From Mesobacillus subterraneus (lineage in GTDB: Bacteria; Bacillota; Bacilli; Bacillales; Cytobacillaceae), in contig NZ_RSFW01000013.1 in the NCBI RefSeq assembly GCF_003937825.1, positions 1 through 64,000 of the forward strand: a stretch of DNA of 64,000 bases, written 5' to 3'. Of this stretch, positions 44,916 through 52,839 are shown piece by piece; position 1 is the stretch's first letter; every line of letters starts with the position of its first letter. Both the position numbers and the translations under genes were made by a program. Below the pieces are notes generated by a model. The model was given only the letters and a program-made list of their open reading frames with translations, had not been told where the DNA came from and did not search any database.

Positions 44916-47900
44916 ATGAAAAAGACTAAGCTTCTTTCTATGTCTCTTGTCTCACTGCTCGCCTTCTCTAGTGTTTTTCAAGCAGCGGGAAGCTTCGGCT
45001 ATGCTGCTGAAAAGAATTCCACGGATAAACTCCGGAAAAGCCAGATCGAAACAAAAATCAAGCAGAACAGCTACAAGGTTCCTTTGCCAGGGAATCAAGG
45101 CAAGGATCAGCTGGCGGAAAAATTTAGAGAGAAGAAAAACAAACAAGCTAAAAAAGAAAAAGTTGTACCCGGAGAATTGATCATTAAGTATAAAGAGAGT
45201 GCTACCAATGAAAACATTCGTACCCTTTACAATAAATATTCCCTAAAGAAGGGGGAACAAATCAAATCCCTCAAGTCCGAAGTAGTGAAAATCCCTGCCG
45301 GAAAGAAGATGGAGGATTTTATCAAGCAACTAAAAAACAATCCTGTTATAGATTCGGTTCAACCAAACTATAAGTACTATTCGACGGGTGAGAATACAGC
45401 TTCCAATTACTATGAACAGTTATGGGGGCTTAATAACAACGGCCAAACGATTAGGGGGCTGCAAGGAGTTCGAGATGCCGATATCGATGCACCTGAAGCA
45501 TGGGGTAAATTCAAAGATATTGACGAAGTCGTAGTGGCAGTCATTGATTCAGGGGTCGACCTAAACCATCCGGATCTTAAGGAAAAAATCTGGACAAACC
45601 CCGGTGAAATTCCTGGCGATGGAATTGATAATGACAATAATGGCTACATTGATGATGTTAATGGATGGGATTTTTATAATAATGACAACTCAGTTTACGA
45701 CCCACTGGATGGAGATGACCATGGAACGCACGTTGCCGGAACAATAGCCGCGGCCATGGAAGGATCAGACATCAGCCAGAATAAGGGTGTAGTTGGCGTC
45801 GCACCGAATGTTAAAATCATGCCAATCAAATTTCTCGGTCCTTGGGGCGGTGACACAGCGGGGGCAATTGCCGCTATTGAATACGCTAAAAAAATGGGAG
45901 TAAAGATCTCGAATAACAGCTGGGGCGGCGGCGAGTATGATCCGTTGCTGGAAGAAGCGATTGCTAATTGTGACTGTCTCTTTGTTGCAGCTGCAGGAAA
46001 TGAATCTATGAACAACGATGAGGGTGGTTTCTATCCTGCTGGCTTTGAAACGCCAAATATTCTTTCGGTTGCTGCTCTGACAAATCAGGGAAAGCTCGCC
46101 CCTTTTTCAAACTATGGAAGACATTCGGTAGATGTGGCTGCTCCTGGAATGGATATCCTGAGCACAATACCAAAGTTTCCTGTGGATGAATTGAAAAAGA
46201 TGTTTGGAGATTTTGGTCCATTTGCACAGATTCATAATACCCAATATAATTTCAAGGCTATAATGGATGGAATTGGCTTTGAAAAGCTTTCGGGACAAGA
46301 ACGGCAGGAAGCTTTCAACACAACAATGGATTATTTAATATCTGATAAACAGGCGGATAAAATCCTTTTAATTCAGGATGATGAACATGACATGGCCAGC
46401 GAATTCAAAGGTGAGCCTGAGCTGCAAAACTATTTTAAAGACTACCTTCCTGTGTATGAAGAATTATTAGCGAAATATGGCACTCAATATGACCTACTGA
46501 CAATCCGTTCCTCATCAAATCTAAAAGAAACATTGGGTGACCAAAACCTTGCGGATTATCAGGCGGTTATCTGGTTTACAGGGCACGGACTTGGAATCAA
46601 TACTCCCGATTGGAAAACACTCATGGACGAAGATATCGCCATGCTTGATAGCTATCTAAAAGCTGGCGGGAAATTGTTGCTTTCTGGACAGGATGCACTA
46701 TGGGGAAATGAAGAATCAACTTTTGTGAAGACGATGCTAAATTTAAAAGTTTACCCTGATATGGCGCCACATATGAATGTAACCGGTCGAAAAGGTTCCA
46801 TTTATGAAGGCAAAAATTTTAAAGTAGAGGATGATGGGGCACTATTCCCTTCTGCTGACTTACTCTTTCCGAATGGGGGTAAAACATTACTCGCTCTAGA
46901 CTTTGTCTCTGAATACAGTCAGGCATATGCTTATTACAGCGGAACGTCAATGGCTGCGCCACATGCTGCAGGAACAGCAGCATTATTCATGGGCATGAAT
47001 CCAGATATGGATCCTATTTATACAAAATTATACTTGAGCCATCAAGGTAAAAAACTGCCGCAACTAACGGGATTGGTTAAGAGTGGCAAAGTCATTAAAG
47101 CTGCTAATATTGATTCATTTTCAGCTAGTAATATACCGGGATTACCCTTAAAGAAAAATATCGAGGCAGGTTCACTTGACAGTATCTCAAATAAAGACTA
47201 TGTGTATGCCATCCTATTAAAAGAGGGTGAAGCACTTAATCTGTCATTAAACGGAACAGCCGGTGCCGATTTTGACCTGTATGTATATAGCCAAGAGGCC
47301 GAATCTGCCGACAATGCGAATGGAATTGTAGCACTTTCGGAAAATCCCGGAACTTCTACAGAAGCAATTCAGTTTGTTGCACCAATGTCAGGCTTTTACT
47401 TTATTGACGTTTTTGCGTTCAAAGGGAAAGGAAATTATAAACTTGCAGTTGGGAATTTTGATGGCAGCTACGAAGACATTTCACCTGTTGTTGAATATCG
47501 AGGAGAATGGGAAATAGCTATGGAACCAGAGCATTCCGAGTTTTCTGCCAATTTCCTTAAATCCCCAGGAGAGCTTTCCTTCTCATTTGTAGGATATGGC
47601 ATCGAATGGCGAGGCTTTAAGGATGCTGCTCAAGGAATTGCAGATATTTACATAGATGGAGTTAAGCAAAACTCAGCCTCCCTCTATTCACCTGAGTTTC
47701 TGGCACAGCAAAGTCTCTATAAGAAGATTGTTCCATATGGCAAGCACACGATTAAGATTGTTTGGACTGGAAAAAATGATCCAGCAGCCAGAAAAAGTGC
47801 AGCTGGTATTAACCTTGATCGTTTTATTGTAAAGAGTAATCCTCTTAAACCGGCCGTTTCTTACAATACCAAAAATAAAGCACCTGTAGTATCATGGTCT

Positions 47901-48839
47901 GCGGTAGATTGGAGGGACGTTAAAGCTTATAACGTCTATAGAAAGGAAATATCAAATTCTGATTTTACCCAAGTGGGGACAACTTCCTCTGCATTTTTTG
48001 TTGACCAAACAGCAAAGGCCGGTAAAACTTATCAGTATAAAGTTTCAATTGTTATGGATGGAGAAGAGACACCATTATCCTCTTCCTCCATCAACTATAA
48101 ACTTGATGATGATATTAGCAGCTCCCAAACATGGGTAGGCAGTACCCTAAAAGGCGACTTAAATGTTAAGAATCTTGACACTCACGATGTGTGGAAGAAA
48201 CGACTCGTCAAAGGCCAAACGTATGAAGTCCTGCTAACTGGTCCTTCAGGAAGTGATTATGATTTAAGTGTATTTAAACCAGGGACAAGTACCATCTATG
48301 GTACAAAAGCGGACGCAAAATCTGATTCGTCTGCTGCAAGCGAGAGGATTGTCTTTAAGCCGGAAATTACAGGACAACATTATCTTGTTGCCAATGCTAA
48401 GACGGGGGCTGGACAATATAGTGTGAAATTAAGTGTAAAAACAGTGAAAAAGCTTGAAAGCTCTGCTTCCTCCATTAAGAAAGCCGGGAAGTGGTCCGTC
48501 AAAAAGTATAAAAAGGCATCGGGAGGGTCCGTCCTATCTGCGTCTAAATCAAAAAAATCGTTAAAGTACACCTTCAATGGGACGGATGTCGCAGTATATG
48601 CCCTTAAAGATCAATATTCTGGCTATGCCGATATTTATTTGGATGACAAAAAGGTAAAAAGCGTAGACTTGTATTCACAGAAACGTCTATATAAACAAAG
48701 TGTATTCAGCGCCAAAAACCTAGCCAATAAAAAGCATACCGTCACAATTGTGGTAAAAGAATTGAAAAGGAAAGCCTCAAAAGGCACATCGGTTAAAATT
48801 GACGCCTTTGAAAGCGCTAAATTTGTACCGGTAAAATAA
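44916..48839 (+). CDS. Large secreted subtilisin-like protease (S8) with a domain inserted in the catalytic domain
   Basis: A 1307-residue exported protease. It has a signal peptide (about 1-30), an I9-type prodomain (about 84-155), and a subtilase domain from about 165 to 730, with Asp211 (VAVIDSGVD), His272 (DDHGTHVAG), Asn362 (AAAGNESM) and Ser678 (YSGTSMAAPH). Asn to Ser spans 316 residues against about 60-65 normally. The extra 250 (about 420-670) form a separate domain with QADKILLIQDDEHD, AVIWFTGHGLG and AGGKLLLSGQDA, like a Rossmann/class-I-amidotransferase-type fold. C-terminally: a PPC-like domain (about 750-850), a carbohydrate-binding-like module (about 860-985), a fibronectin-III-like domain (about 990-1080), a second PPC-like domain (about 1085-1190) and a second module (about 1200-1305). 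AAAGGGG precedes the ATG. Confidence 0.92.
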   Translation: MKKTKLLSMSLVSLLAFSSVFQAAGSFGYAAEKNSTDKLRKSQIETKIKQNSYKVPLPGNQGKDQLAEKFREKKNKQAKKEKVVPGELIIKYKESATNENIRTLYNKYSLKKGEQIKSLKSEVVKIPAGKKMEDFIKQLKNNPVIDSVQPNYKYYSTGENTASNYYEQLWGLNNNGQTIRGLQGVRDADIDAPEAWGKFKDIDEVVVAVIDSGVDLNHPDLKEKIWTNPGEIPGDGIDNDNNGYIDDVNGWDFYNNDNSVYDPLDGDDHGTHVAGTIAAAMEGSDISQNKGVVGVAPNVKIMPIKFLGPWGGDTAGAIAAIEYAKKMGVKISNNSWGGGEYDPLLEEAIANCDCLFVAAAGNESMNNDEGGFYPAGFETPNILSVAALTNQGKLAPFSNYGRHSVDVAAPGMDILSTIPKFPVDELKKMFGDFGPFAQIHNTQYNFKAIMDGIGFEKLSGQERQEAFNTTMDYLISDKQADKILLIQDDEHDMASEFKGEPELQNYFKDYLPVYEELLAKYGTQYDLLTIRSSSNLKETLGDQNLADYQAVIWFTGHGLGINTPDWKTLMDEDIAMLDSYLKAGGKLLLSGQDALWGNEESTFVKTMLNLKVYPDMAPHMNVTGRKGSIYEGKNFKVEDDGALFPSADLLFPNGGKTLLALDFVSEYSQAYAYYSGTSMAAPHAAGTAALFMGMNPDMDPIYTKLYLSHQGKKLPQLTGLVKSGKVIKAANIDSFSASNIPGLPLKKNIEAGSLDSISNKDYVYAILLKEGEALNLSLNGTAGADFDLYVYSQEAESADNANGIVALSENPGTSTEAIQFVAPMSGFYFIDVFAFKGKGNYKLAVGNFDGSYEDISPVVEYRGEWEIAMEPEHSEFSANFLKSPGELSFSFVGYGIEWRGFKDAAQGIADIYIDGVKQNSASLYSPEFLAQQSLYKKIVPYGKHTIKIVWTGKNDPAARKSAAGINLDRFIVKSNPLKPAVSYNTKNKAPVVSWSAVDWRDVKAYNVYRKEISNSDFTQVGTTSSAFFVDQTAKAGKTYQYKVSIVMDGEETPLSSSSINYKLDDDISSSQTWVGSTLKGDLNVKNLDTHDVWKKRLVKGQTYEVLLTGPSGSDYDLSVFKPGTSTIYGTKADAKSDSSAASERIVFKPEITGQHYLVANAKTGAGQYSVKLSVKTVKKLESSASSIKKAGKWSVKKYKKASGGSVLSASKSKKSLKYTFNGTDVAVYALKDQYSGYADIYLDDKKVKSVDLYSQKRLYKQSVFSAKNLANKKHTVTIVVKELKRKASKGTSVKIDAFESAKFVPVK

Positions 48840-48894
48840 CACATACTCTTCCCCATCTAAAAGCTAAATGGTTATATTTACTTTGGATGGCTAA

Positions 48895-48950
48895 AAAAAG
48901 ATGAGAAACCAGTTGAAATGGTCTTCTCATCTTTTCTTTTTTTTGTTTTT
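48895..48950 (+). terminator. Rho-independent terminator after the large protease gene
   Basis: Arms AAAAGATGAGAA and TTCTCATCTTTT, followed by a long T-rich run (CTTTTTTTTG). The loop also contains a CCA/TGG pairing. Confidence 0.8.
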
Positions 48951-49075
48951 TTCTTTTAAAGTCTGGGTTAATGCAACTTCGCGGTTGAATGCATACTCCT
49001 GGCACCCCTATACCATCCTACTTTAGAACCCTCATTTGCATGAGATTTTTAATCATACACCGATCTCACAAAAAA

Positions 49076-49117
49076 CTCTGGAATAATTTTGAAAAATAAG
49101 TAAAATAGATTCCAGAG
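49076..49117 (+). promoter_or_regulatory. Inverted repeat in the leader of the metallo-hydrolase gene
   Basis: Perfect 9-bp arms CTCTGGAAT and ATTCCAGAG flank a 24-base A-rich loop. The right arm runs into the ribosome site (AGAGGGGG), so folding could mask it. It could instead be a binding site for a repressor. Seen in sequence; function is inferred. Confidence 0.4.
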
Positions 49118-49127
49118 GGGGATTAAC

Positions 49128-49970
49128 ATGACACACAAGTTGATTAAGGTAATAACAAGTTTAACACTATCTATTAGTCTTCTATTTGGGTTTTCCAGCG
49201 CTCAAGCAGCTACTAAGGAGATGAAGGTCCATTTCATTAATGTAGGACAAGGGGATGCCGTTTATATTAAAACTGCAGCCGGGGAAGATATTCTTATTGA
49301 CGCAGGTAATAAGGATGGCAGTGATGTAGTTGCGTATTTAAAAAAGCAAAAAGTGAAAGATATTGAAGTGATGATTGCGACTCATCCTGATGCGGATCAT
49401 CTTGGAGGTCTAGATGAAGTACTACATGCTTTCAAAGTAAAATCCGTCTATGCCCCAAAGGTCAGTCATACTACCATCGCATACAAAGAATTCCTGACAG
49501 CCGTAAAACGCGAGGGCTTAAAAATAAAGACTGCAAAAAGCGATGTCTCAGTTCCATTAAAAGGAGTCACCGCTAAGTTCGTAGCTCCGATCAAAACATA
49601 TGCCAAAAGTGATCTAAATAATTGGAGTGCCGTCCTGCACATGAAGTATGGCAAGAAATCTTTCCTATTTACCGGAGATGCAGAAGCGAAATCCGAAGCT
49701 GATATGTTAAAATCTAAAAATTCACTGAAGGCAGATGTATTAAAAGTTGGTCATCATGGAGCCAAGACTTCTACAGGCAGTAATTTCTTAAAAGCTGTTA
49801 AGCCAACTTATGCGGTTATCAGCGTTGGAAAAAACGGATATGGGCACCCAACAAGCACGATTATTAAACGGTTGAAAGCCTATAATATAAAAACATATCG
49901 TACAGATAAAAGCGGACATGTTATTTTCACGACTAATGGTTCAAAACTTAGTGTAAAGACGGTGAAGTAA
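49128..49970 (+). CDS. Secreted metallo-beta-lactamase-fold hydrolase (ComEC C-terminal-like)
   Basis: A 280-residue exported protein: signal peptide to about residue 27 (ending SSAQAA), then an MBL domain. Metal-binding motifs are ATHPDADHLGG (HxDxDH form), FTGDAEAKSEADM and KVGHHGAKTSTGS, and the segment VHFINVGQGDAVYIK is characteristic of the group related to the C-terminal domain of ComEC. These domains are thought to cleave nucleic acids or phosphodiesters. As a free secreted protein it may act on extracellular DNA, but that is inference. It ends one base before a DUF3006 gene, a pairing I recall as recurrent in Firmicutes. Confidence 0.88.
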   Translation: MTHKLIKVITSLTLSISLLFGFSSAQAATKEMKVHFINVGQGDAVYIKTAAGEDILIDAGNKDGSDVVAYLKKQKVKDIEVMIATHPDADHLGGLDEVLHAFKVKSVYAPKVSHTTIAYKEFLTAVKREGLKIKTAKSDVSVPLKGVTAKFVAPIKTYAKSDLNNWSAVLHMKYGKKSFLFTGDAEAKSEADMLKSKNSLKADVLKVGHHGAKTSTGSNFLKAVKPTYAVISVGKNGYGHPTSTIIKRLKAYNIKTYRTDKSGHVIFTTNGSKLSVKTVK

Positions 49971-49971
49971 A

Positions 49972-50187
49972 ATGATAAAGGGGATCATCGACCGTTTTGA
50001 AGGAGAAGTTGCAGTAGTTGAGATTAATGGCCAAACAAAAGATTATCCAAAAACTATTTTCCCTAAGGATGCAACCACCGGCGATGTAGTGATAATAGAA
50101 AATGGTCAAGGCAAGGTTCTAAAAAACGAAACTGAAAAGCTGCGCAAGGAAGTTGAAGCTTTGATGGATGAAGTATGGGAGGAATAA
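49972..50187 (+). CDS. DUF3006 family small protein
   Basis: A 71-residue acidic cytoplasmic protein starting MIKGIIDRFEGEVAVVEING with a predicted small beta-barrel and a helical C-terminal third (ETEKLRKEVEALMDEVWEE). These match DUF3006. Function is unknown. It is immediately downstream of the MBL hydrolase gene and almost certainly co-transcribed. Confidence 0.85.
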   Translation: MIKGIIDRFEGEVAVVEINGQTKDYPKTIFPKDATTGDVVIIENGQGKVLKNETEKLRKEVEALMDEVWEE

Positions 50188-50227
50188 TTTAGCCCGTAAA
50201 AAAAGATGAACGATTTCATACCGGATA

Positions 50228-50277
50228 TAAAAAGGTTCCAAACCCTATTGGCAAATATCGGGGGTTGGAACCTTTAT
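50228..50277. terminator. Bidirectional terminator between DUF3006 and telA genes
   Basis: Stem AAAGGTTCCAA(A)CCC / GGGTTGGAACCTTT (50231-50244, 50262-50275) with a T-run of five on the minus strand and a weaker one on the plus strand. It separates convergent genes. Confidence 0.75.
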
Positions 50278-50281
50278 TCAT

Positions 50282-51457
50282 TTATTTGTCTTTTATCTCC
50301 AATAGCTTCAACCTCAACTCATTCTCCATAGAAGCCAAATCCTGCTCTGCCTGGCGCCGCTTGGTCCGGCCTTCTTCCTGGATTCTTAATGTTTCCTCCA
50401 AAGTGGTGATCAGGTTCTCCTGCGTCTTTTTCAGTGTCTCAATATCCACTAGGCCGCGTTCGTTTTCCTTTGCGGTTTCAATTGTGTTCGTTTTTAGCAT
50501 TTCAGCGTTTTTCAGCAGCAGTTCGTTGGTTGTTTTGGAAACCTGCTTCTGTGCTTCAACTGCGTGCCGTTGTCTGATGAGTGTCAGGGCGATGGCGACC
50601 TGATTTTTCCACAGCGGAATGGCTGTGACGATTGATGATTGGATTTTTTCCACTAACGCCTGGTTCGTGTTCTGGATCAGGCGGATTTGCGGTGCGCTTT
50701 GAATCGTGATTTCACGGCTTAGTTTCAAATCGTACAGACGCTTATCCAGTCTGTCGGCAAACTGGATCATGTCGTTGACTTCCTGGAACTTCATTTGATC
50801 CTGTGAAGCTTCTGCTTCCTTCTTTAGCTGCGGAATCGTCTTTTCATGCAGTTCCTCCAGCTTGAGCTCTCCGGCAGCAATGTAGATGTTCAGCGCGTTG
50901 AAATACTCTTTGTTCGTGTCGTACAATTTCTCGAGCATGCCGATGTCAGACAGCAATACATTTTTGCTTCGGTCCAGCTTTACGCTGATCCGGTCAATTT
51001 GCGCCCCGGTTTTCTGGTATTTGGAGAGGATTTCCTGTACAGAACCCGATAGCTTTCCAAACATGCGGGCCAGGAAGGATGGCTTCTCGACGCTAAGCTC
51101 ATCCGGGTTCATATCGTTAAGATGCCTCATCAGATCACTGATGACTTCCCCTACTTCGCCGATATCCTTCTTCTGAACATGCTCAAGCATCGAATGCGAA
51201 AAGGATAGAAGCTTGCCTTGAGCCTGTGTACCGTACTGAATCATCGCCTGGTGATTTTTTGGGTCGATCTGCTCTGCCAATTGATAGGCTCGGGCCCGGT
51301 TCTCTTCTGGAATCACATCGATCAGCTTGACCGGCCTGCTTGATTCTTGTTTTACAGGCTGAACCTGTAGCTCTGGTGTATCGCCAAAAGGGTTGGTCAA
51401 TATATCATCCATGATGTTTCCGTTATTTTTTAAAAGGTCTGGGTTCTTTTCCGTCAT
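50282..51457 (-). CDS. TelA-family toxic anion resistance protein
   Basis: A 391-residue soluble, strongly helical coiled-coil protein of the TelA (KlaA) family. Recognisable parts are [20 protein letters not shown] near residue 50, then [20 protein letters not shown] and [20 protein letters not shown], followed by the conserved [20 protein letters not shown]. The N-terminus is acidic and probably disordered. It was named for tellurite resistance, but members more generally accompany stress and envelope genes. Its ATG overlaps the XpaC stop (ATGA), so the pair is coupled. Confidence 0.92.
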   Translation of the reverse strand: MTEKNPDLLKNNGNIMDDILTNPFGDTPELQVQPVKQESSRPVKLIDVIPEENRARAYQLAEQIDPKNHQAMIQYGTQAQGKLLSFSHSMLEHVQKKDIGEVGEVISDLMRHLNDMNPDELSVEKPSFLARMFGKLSGSVQEILSKYQKTGAQIDRISVKLDRSKNVLLSDIGMLEKLYDTNKEYFNALNIYIAAGELKLEELHEKTIPQLKKEAEASQDQMKFQEVNDMIQFADRLDKRLYDLKLSREITIQSAPQIRLIQNTNQALVEKIQSSIVTAIPLWKNQVAIALTLIRQRHAVEAQKQVSKTTNELLLKNAEMLKTNTIETAKENERGLVDIETLKKTQENLITTLEETLRIQEEGRTKRRQAEQDLASMENELRLKLLEIKDK

Positions 51458-52107
51458 TTTCTTAACCTCCTGGTTTCATCAGGAATATCATTCAATTTTT
51501 TAATCGAGTGTTTTGCTACGTCAATTTCAAAATTCAAGTGATCGAGATCGTCAGAGAGCACGTTATTCAAGTCTTTTTCAACTACTTTGGTCAACTCTTT
51601 TAACGTATATTGCGTTTCGTTCAATGAGTGCTCCAGTTCCCTGTTTTTACCCGGCTGGGAGGAAAGGAACGCATACTTTTCACTGAGTTCCAGCACGGAA
51701 TCAAGATGGGAAAAATAAAATCGTTCTGCTTTGTAAAATCTTTTTGGCTCCCGGGTGTTCAGCCTCTGGATATTTTTCACGAGCCTCACCAGCTCCATAC
51801 GTTGCTTCAGTGAACGAATGTGGCGAATGGAAAAAAGCGACTTCTGGATTCGGCTGATCTTTGCATTCGCTTCTTTAAGATTTCGATTTATATATTTGTA
51901 TTCCTTCTTAGTGAGTCCGTGTTTTTCAAGGAAGCTTTTTTGCAGATAGTGCCCCAGTCCGAAAAACATGACGCCTCCGGCAATGACTCCATATAGGGAA
52001 GCCATCCAAAACGTCTGGTCAAAACCTGTAAATGTCAGCAGCCAGATGAAAGCTGAAAATGGGATCGCAGCACCTGTTTGCATAAAAAGTAAAAGGAATT
52101 TATTCAT
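51454..52107 (-). CDS. XpaC-like membrane protein
   Basis: A 217-residue protein with two N-terminal membrane segments (about 5-50) followed by a basic helical cytoplasmic domain ([20 protein letters not shown], then [20 protein letters not shown]). This matches the XpaC family, named for hydrolysis of 5-bromo-4-chloroindolyl phosphate, with unknown true role. It lies upstream of and is coupled to telA, the usual Bacillus pairing. AACAGGAG precedes the ATG. Confidence 0.88.
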   Translation of the reverse strand: MNKFLLLFMQTGAAIPFSAFIWLLTFTGFDQTFWMASLYGVIAGGVMFFGLGHYLQKSFLEKHGLTKKEYKYINRNLKEANAKISRIQKSLFSIRHIRSLKQRMELVRLVKNIQRLNTREPKRFYKAERFYFSHLDSVLELSEKYAFLSSQPGKNRELEHSLNETQYTLKELTKVVEKDLNNVLSDDLDHLNFEIDVAKHSIKKLNDIPDETRRLRK

Positions 52108-52632
52108 TAGTATCGACTCCTGTTTAGAATCTTCCTATTTATACGAATAGGAGGCACAGAATGTTTCATTCGCTGTAAAAAAATGTTTTCTCCCTTATAC
52201 AATACTGCAAAACAAGCTATTTTTCTACAGACTCGGTCCGTAAAGTCATCTAGGTCCTGAGACTGAGCCAGTGAAAATCGTGAAATTGCTCTCTATTGGA
52301 GATGTTCATTGGGAATTGCGTATTCGATGGGGTTAATTGCACAATCAGCAGCGTTAATTGAAAGAAATTTCTCTTTAATTGCGTAAACTTTATTGATAAT
52401 TGCACAAAGAATCCCGATAATTGCGTACACGCCCAATTATTGGAAGGGAACCCTGTCTTCCAAAGCTCCAATTTGACTCTTCTCATCAAAATGACCTATT
52501 TATCAACATATATATTGGACAAGTCTGTATTATTTTGTAGAAACATTTGTTGTTTGATTTATTAAAAAAGGCGGTATATAGGGATTACAGTTACAAAAGT
52601 AAAAATAAGACAGTTAAGAAGGAGTGTTTTAA
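52108..52632. other. Intergenic region with the 21-bp periodic element
   Basis: About 525 bases. The XpaC promoter region occupies the left part and the periodic element spans 52314-52424. The 79-residue frame that crosses the element (52250-52489, minus) merely follows its period and I do not call it a gene. The right 130 bases lead into the 34-residue gene. Confidence 0.5.
52314..52424. repeat. Element of six units with exact 21-bp period
   Basis: Read on the minus strand, the core GCAATT(A) recurs with the G at 52424, 52403, 52382, 52361 (degenerate, TCAATTA), 52340 and 52319. All five intervals are exactly 21 bases. Between cores the sequence is variable, with weak TACG/TGTG alternation just before each core. 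The period is two helical turns. No hairpin or gene explains it. Confidence 0.75.
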
Positions 52633-52737
52633 ATGAAAGTAAAAGCTGGAAGCTGGAGCATGTTGAGTCCCGAGGAAAAACTCTTACTTTTAACAGTCAT
52701 CAGCACACAAAATAAGAAAGGCCCTAAAAATGATTAA
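52633..52737 (+). CDS. Small hypothetical protein, 34 residues
   Basis: ATG at 52633 is preceded by AAGAAGGAGTG at 7 bases, a near-ideal ribosome site. The product begins MKVKAGSWSMLSPEEKLLLL and ends KKGPKND; the middle is helical and Leu-rich and the end basic. It is too short for a domain assignment and I do not recognise it. It precedes a long inverted repeat at 52751-52793. Confidence 0.45.
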   Translation: MKVKAGSWSMLSPEEKLLLLTVISTQNKKGPKND

Positions 52738-52750
52738 ACATATTCAAGTT

Positions 52751-52793
52751 GTCTGATCCCTGTTCATATCCATATATGAAACTGGGATCAGAC
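52751..52793. repeat. Long inverted repeat downstream of the 34-residue gene
   Basis: Perfect 10-bp arms GTCTGATCCC and GGGATCAGAC, extended by an inner GTTCATAT/ATATATGAAAC pairing. It is followed by A9 on the plus strand, not a T-run, so it is not a canonical terminator for the small gene, but it may stabilise or end transcripts. Confidence 0.5.
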
Positions 52794-52828
52794 AAAAAAA
52801 AACCTTACCCTCAAAAGAGGATAAGGTT
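52793..52828 (-). terminator. Rho-independent terminator after the giant wall protein gene
   Basis: Stem AACCTTACCCTC/GAGGATAAGGTT (52801-52812, 52817-52828), four-base loop, followed by T9 on the minus strand. Confidence 0.85.
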
Positions 52829-52839
52829 TAGTAGAACAA

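Noticed and set aside
52250-52489. 79-residue minus-strand ORF with a seven-residue pattern (QL every seventh position)
   Set aside because: The pattern is the translation of the 21-bp period; no ribosome site, and the product does not look like a protein family.
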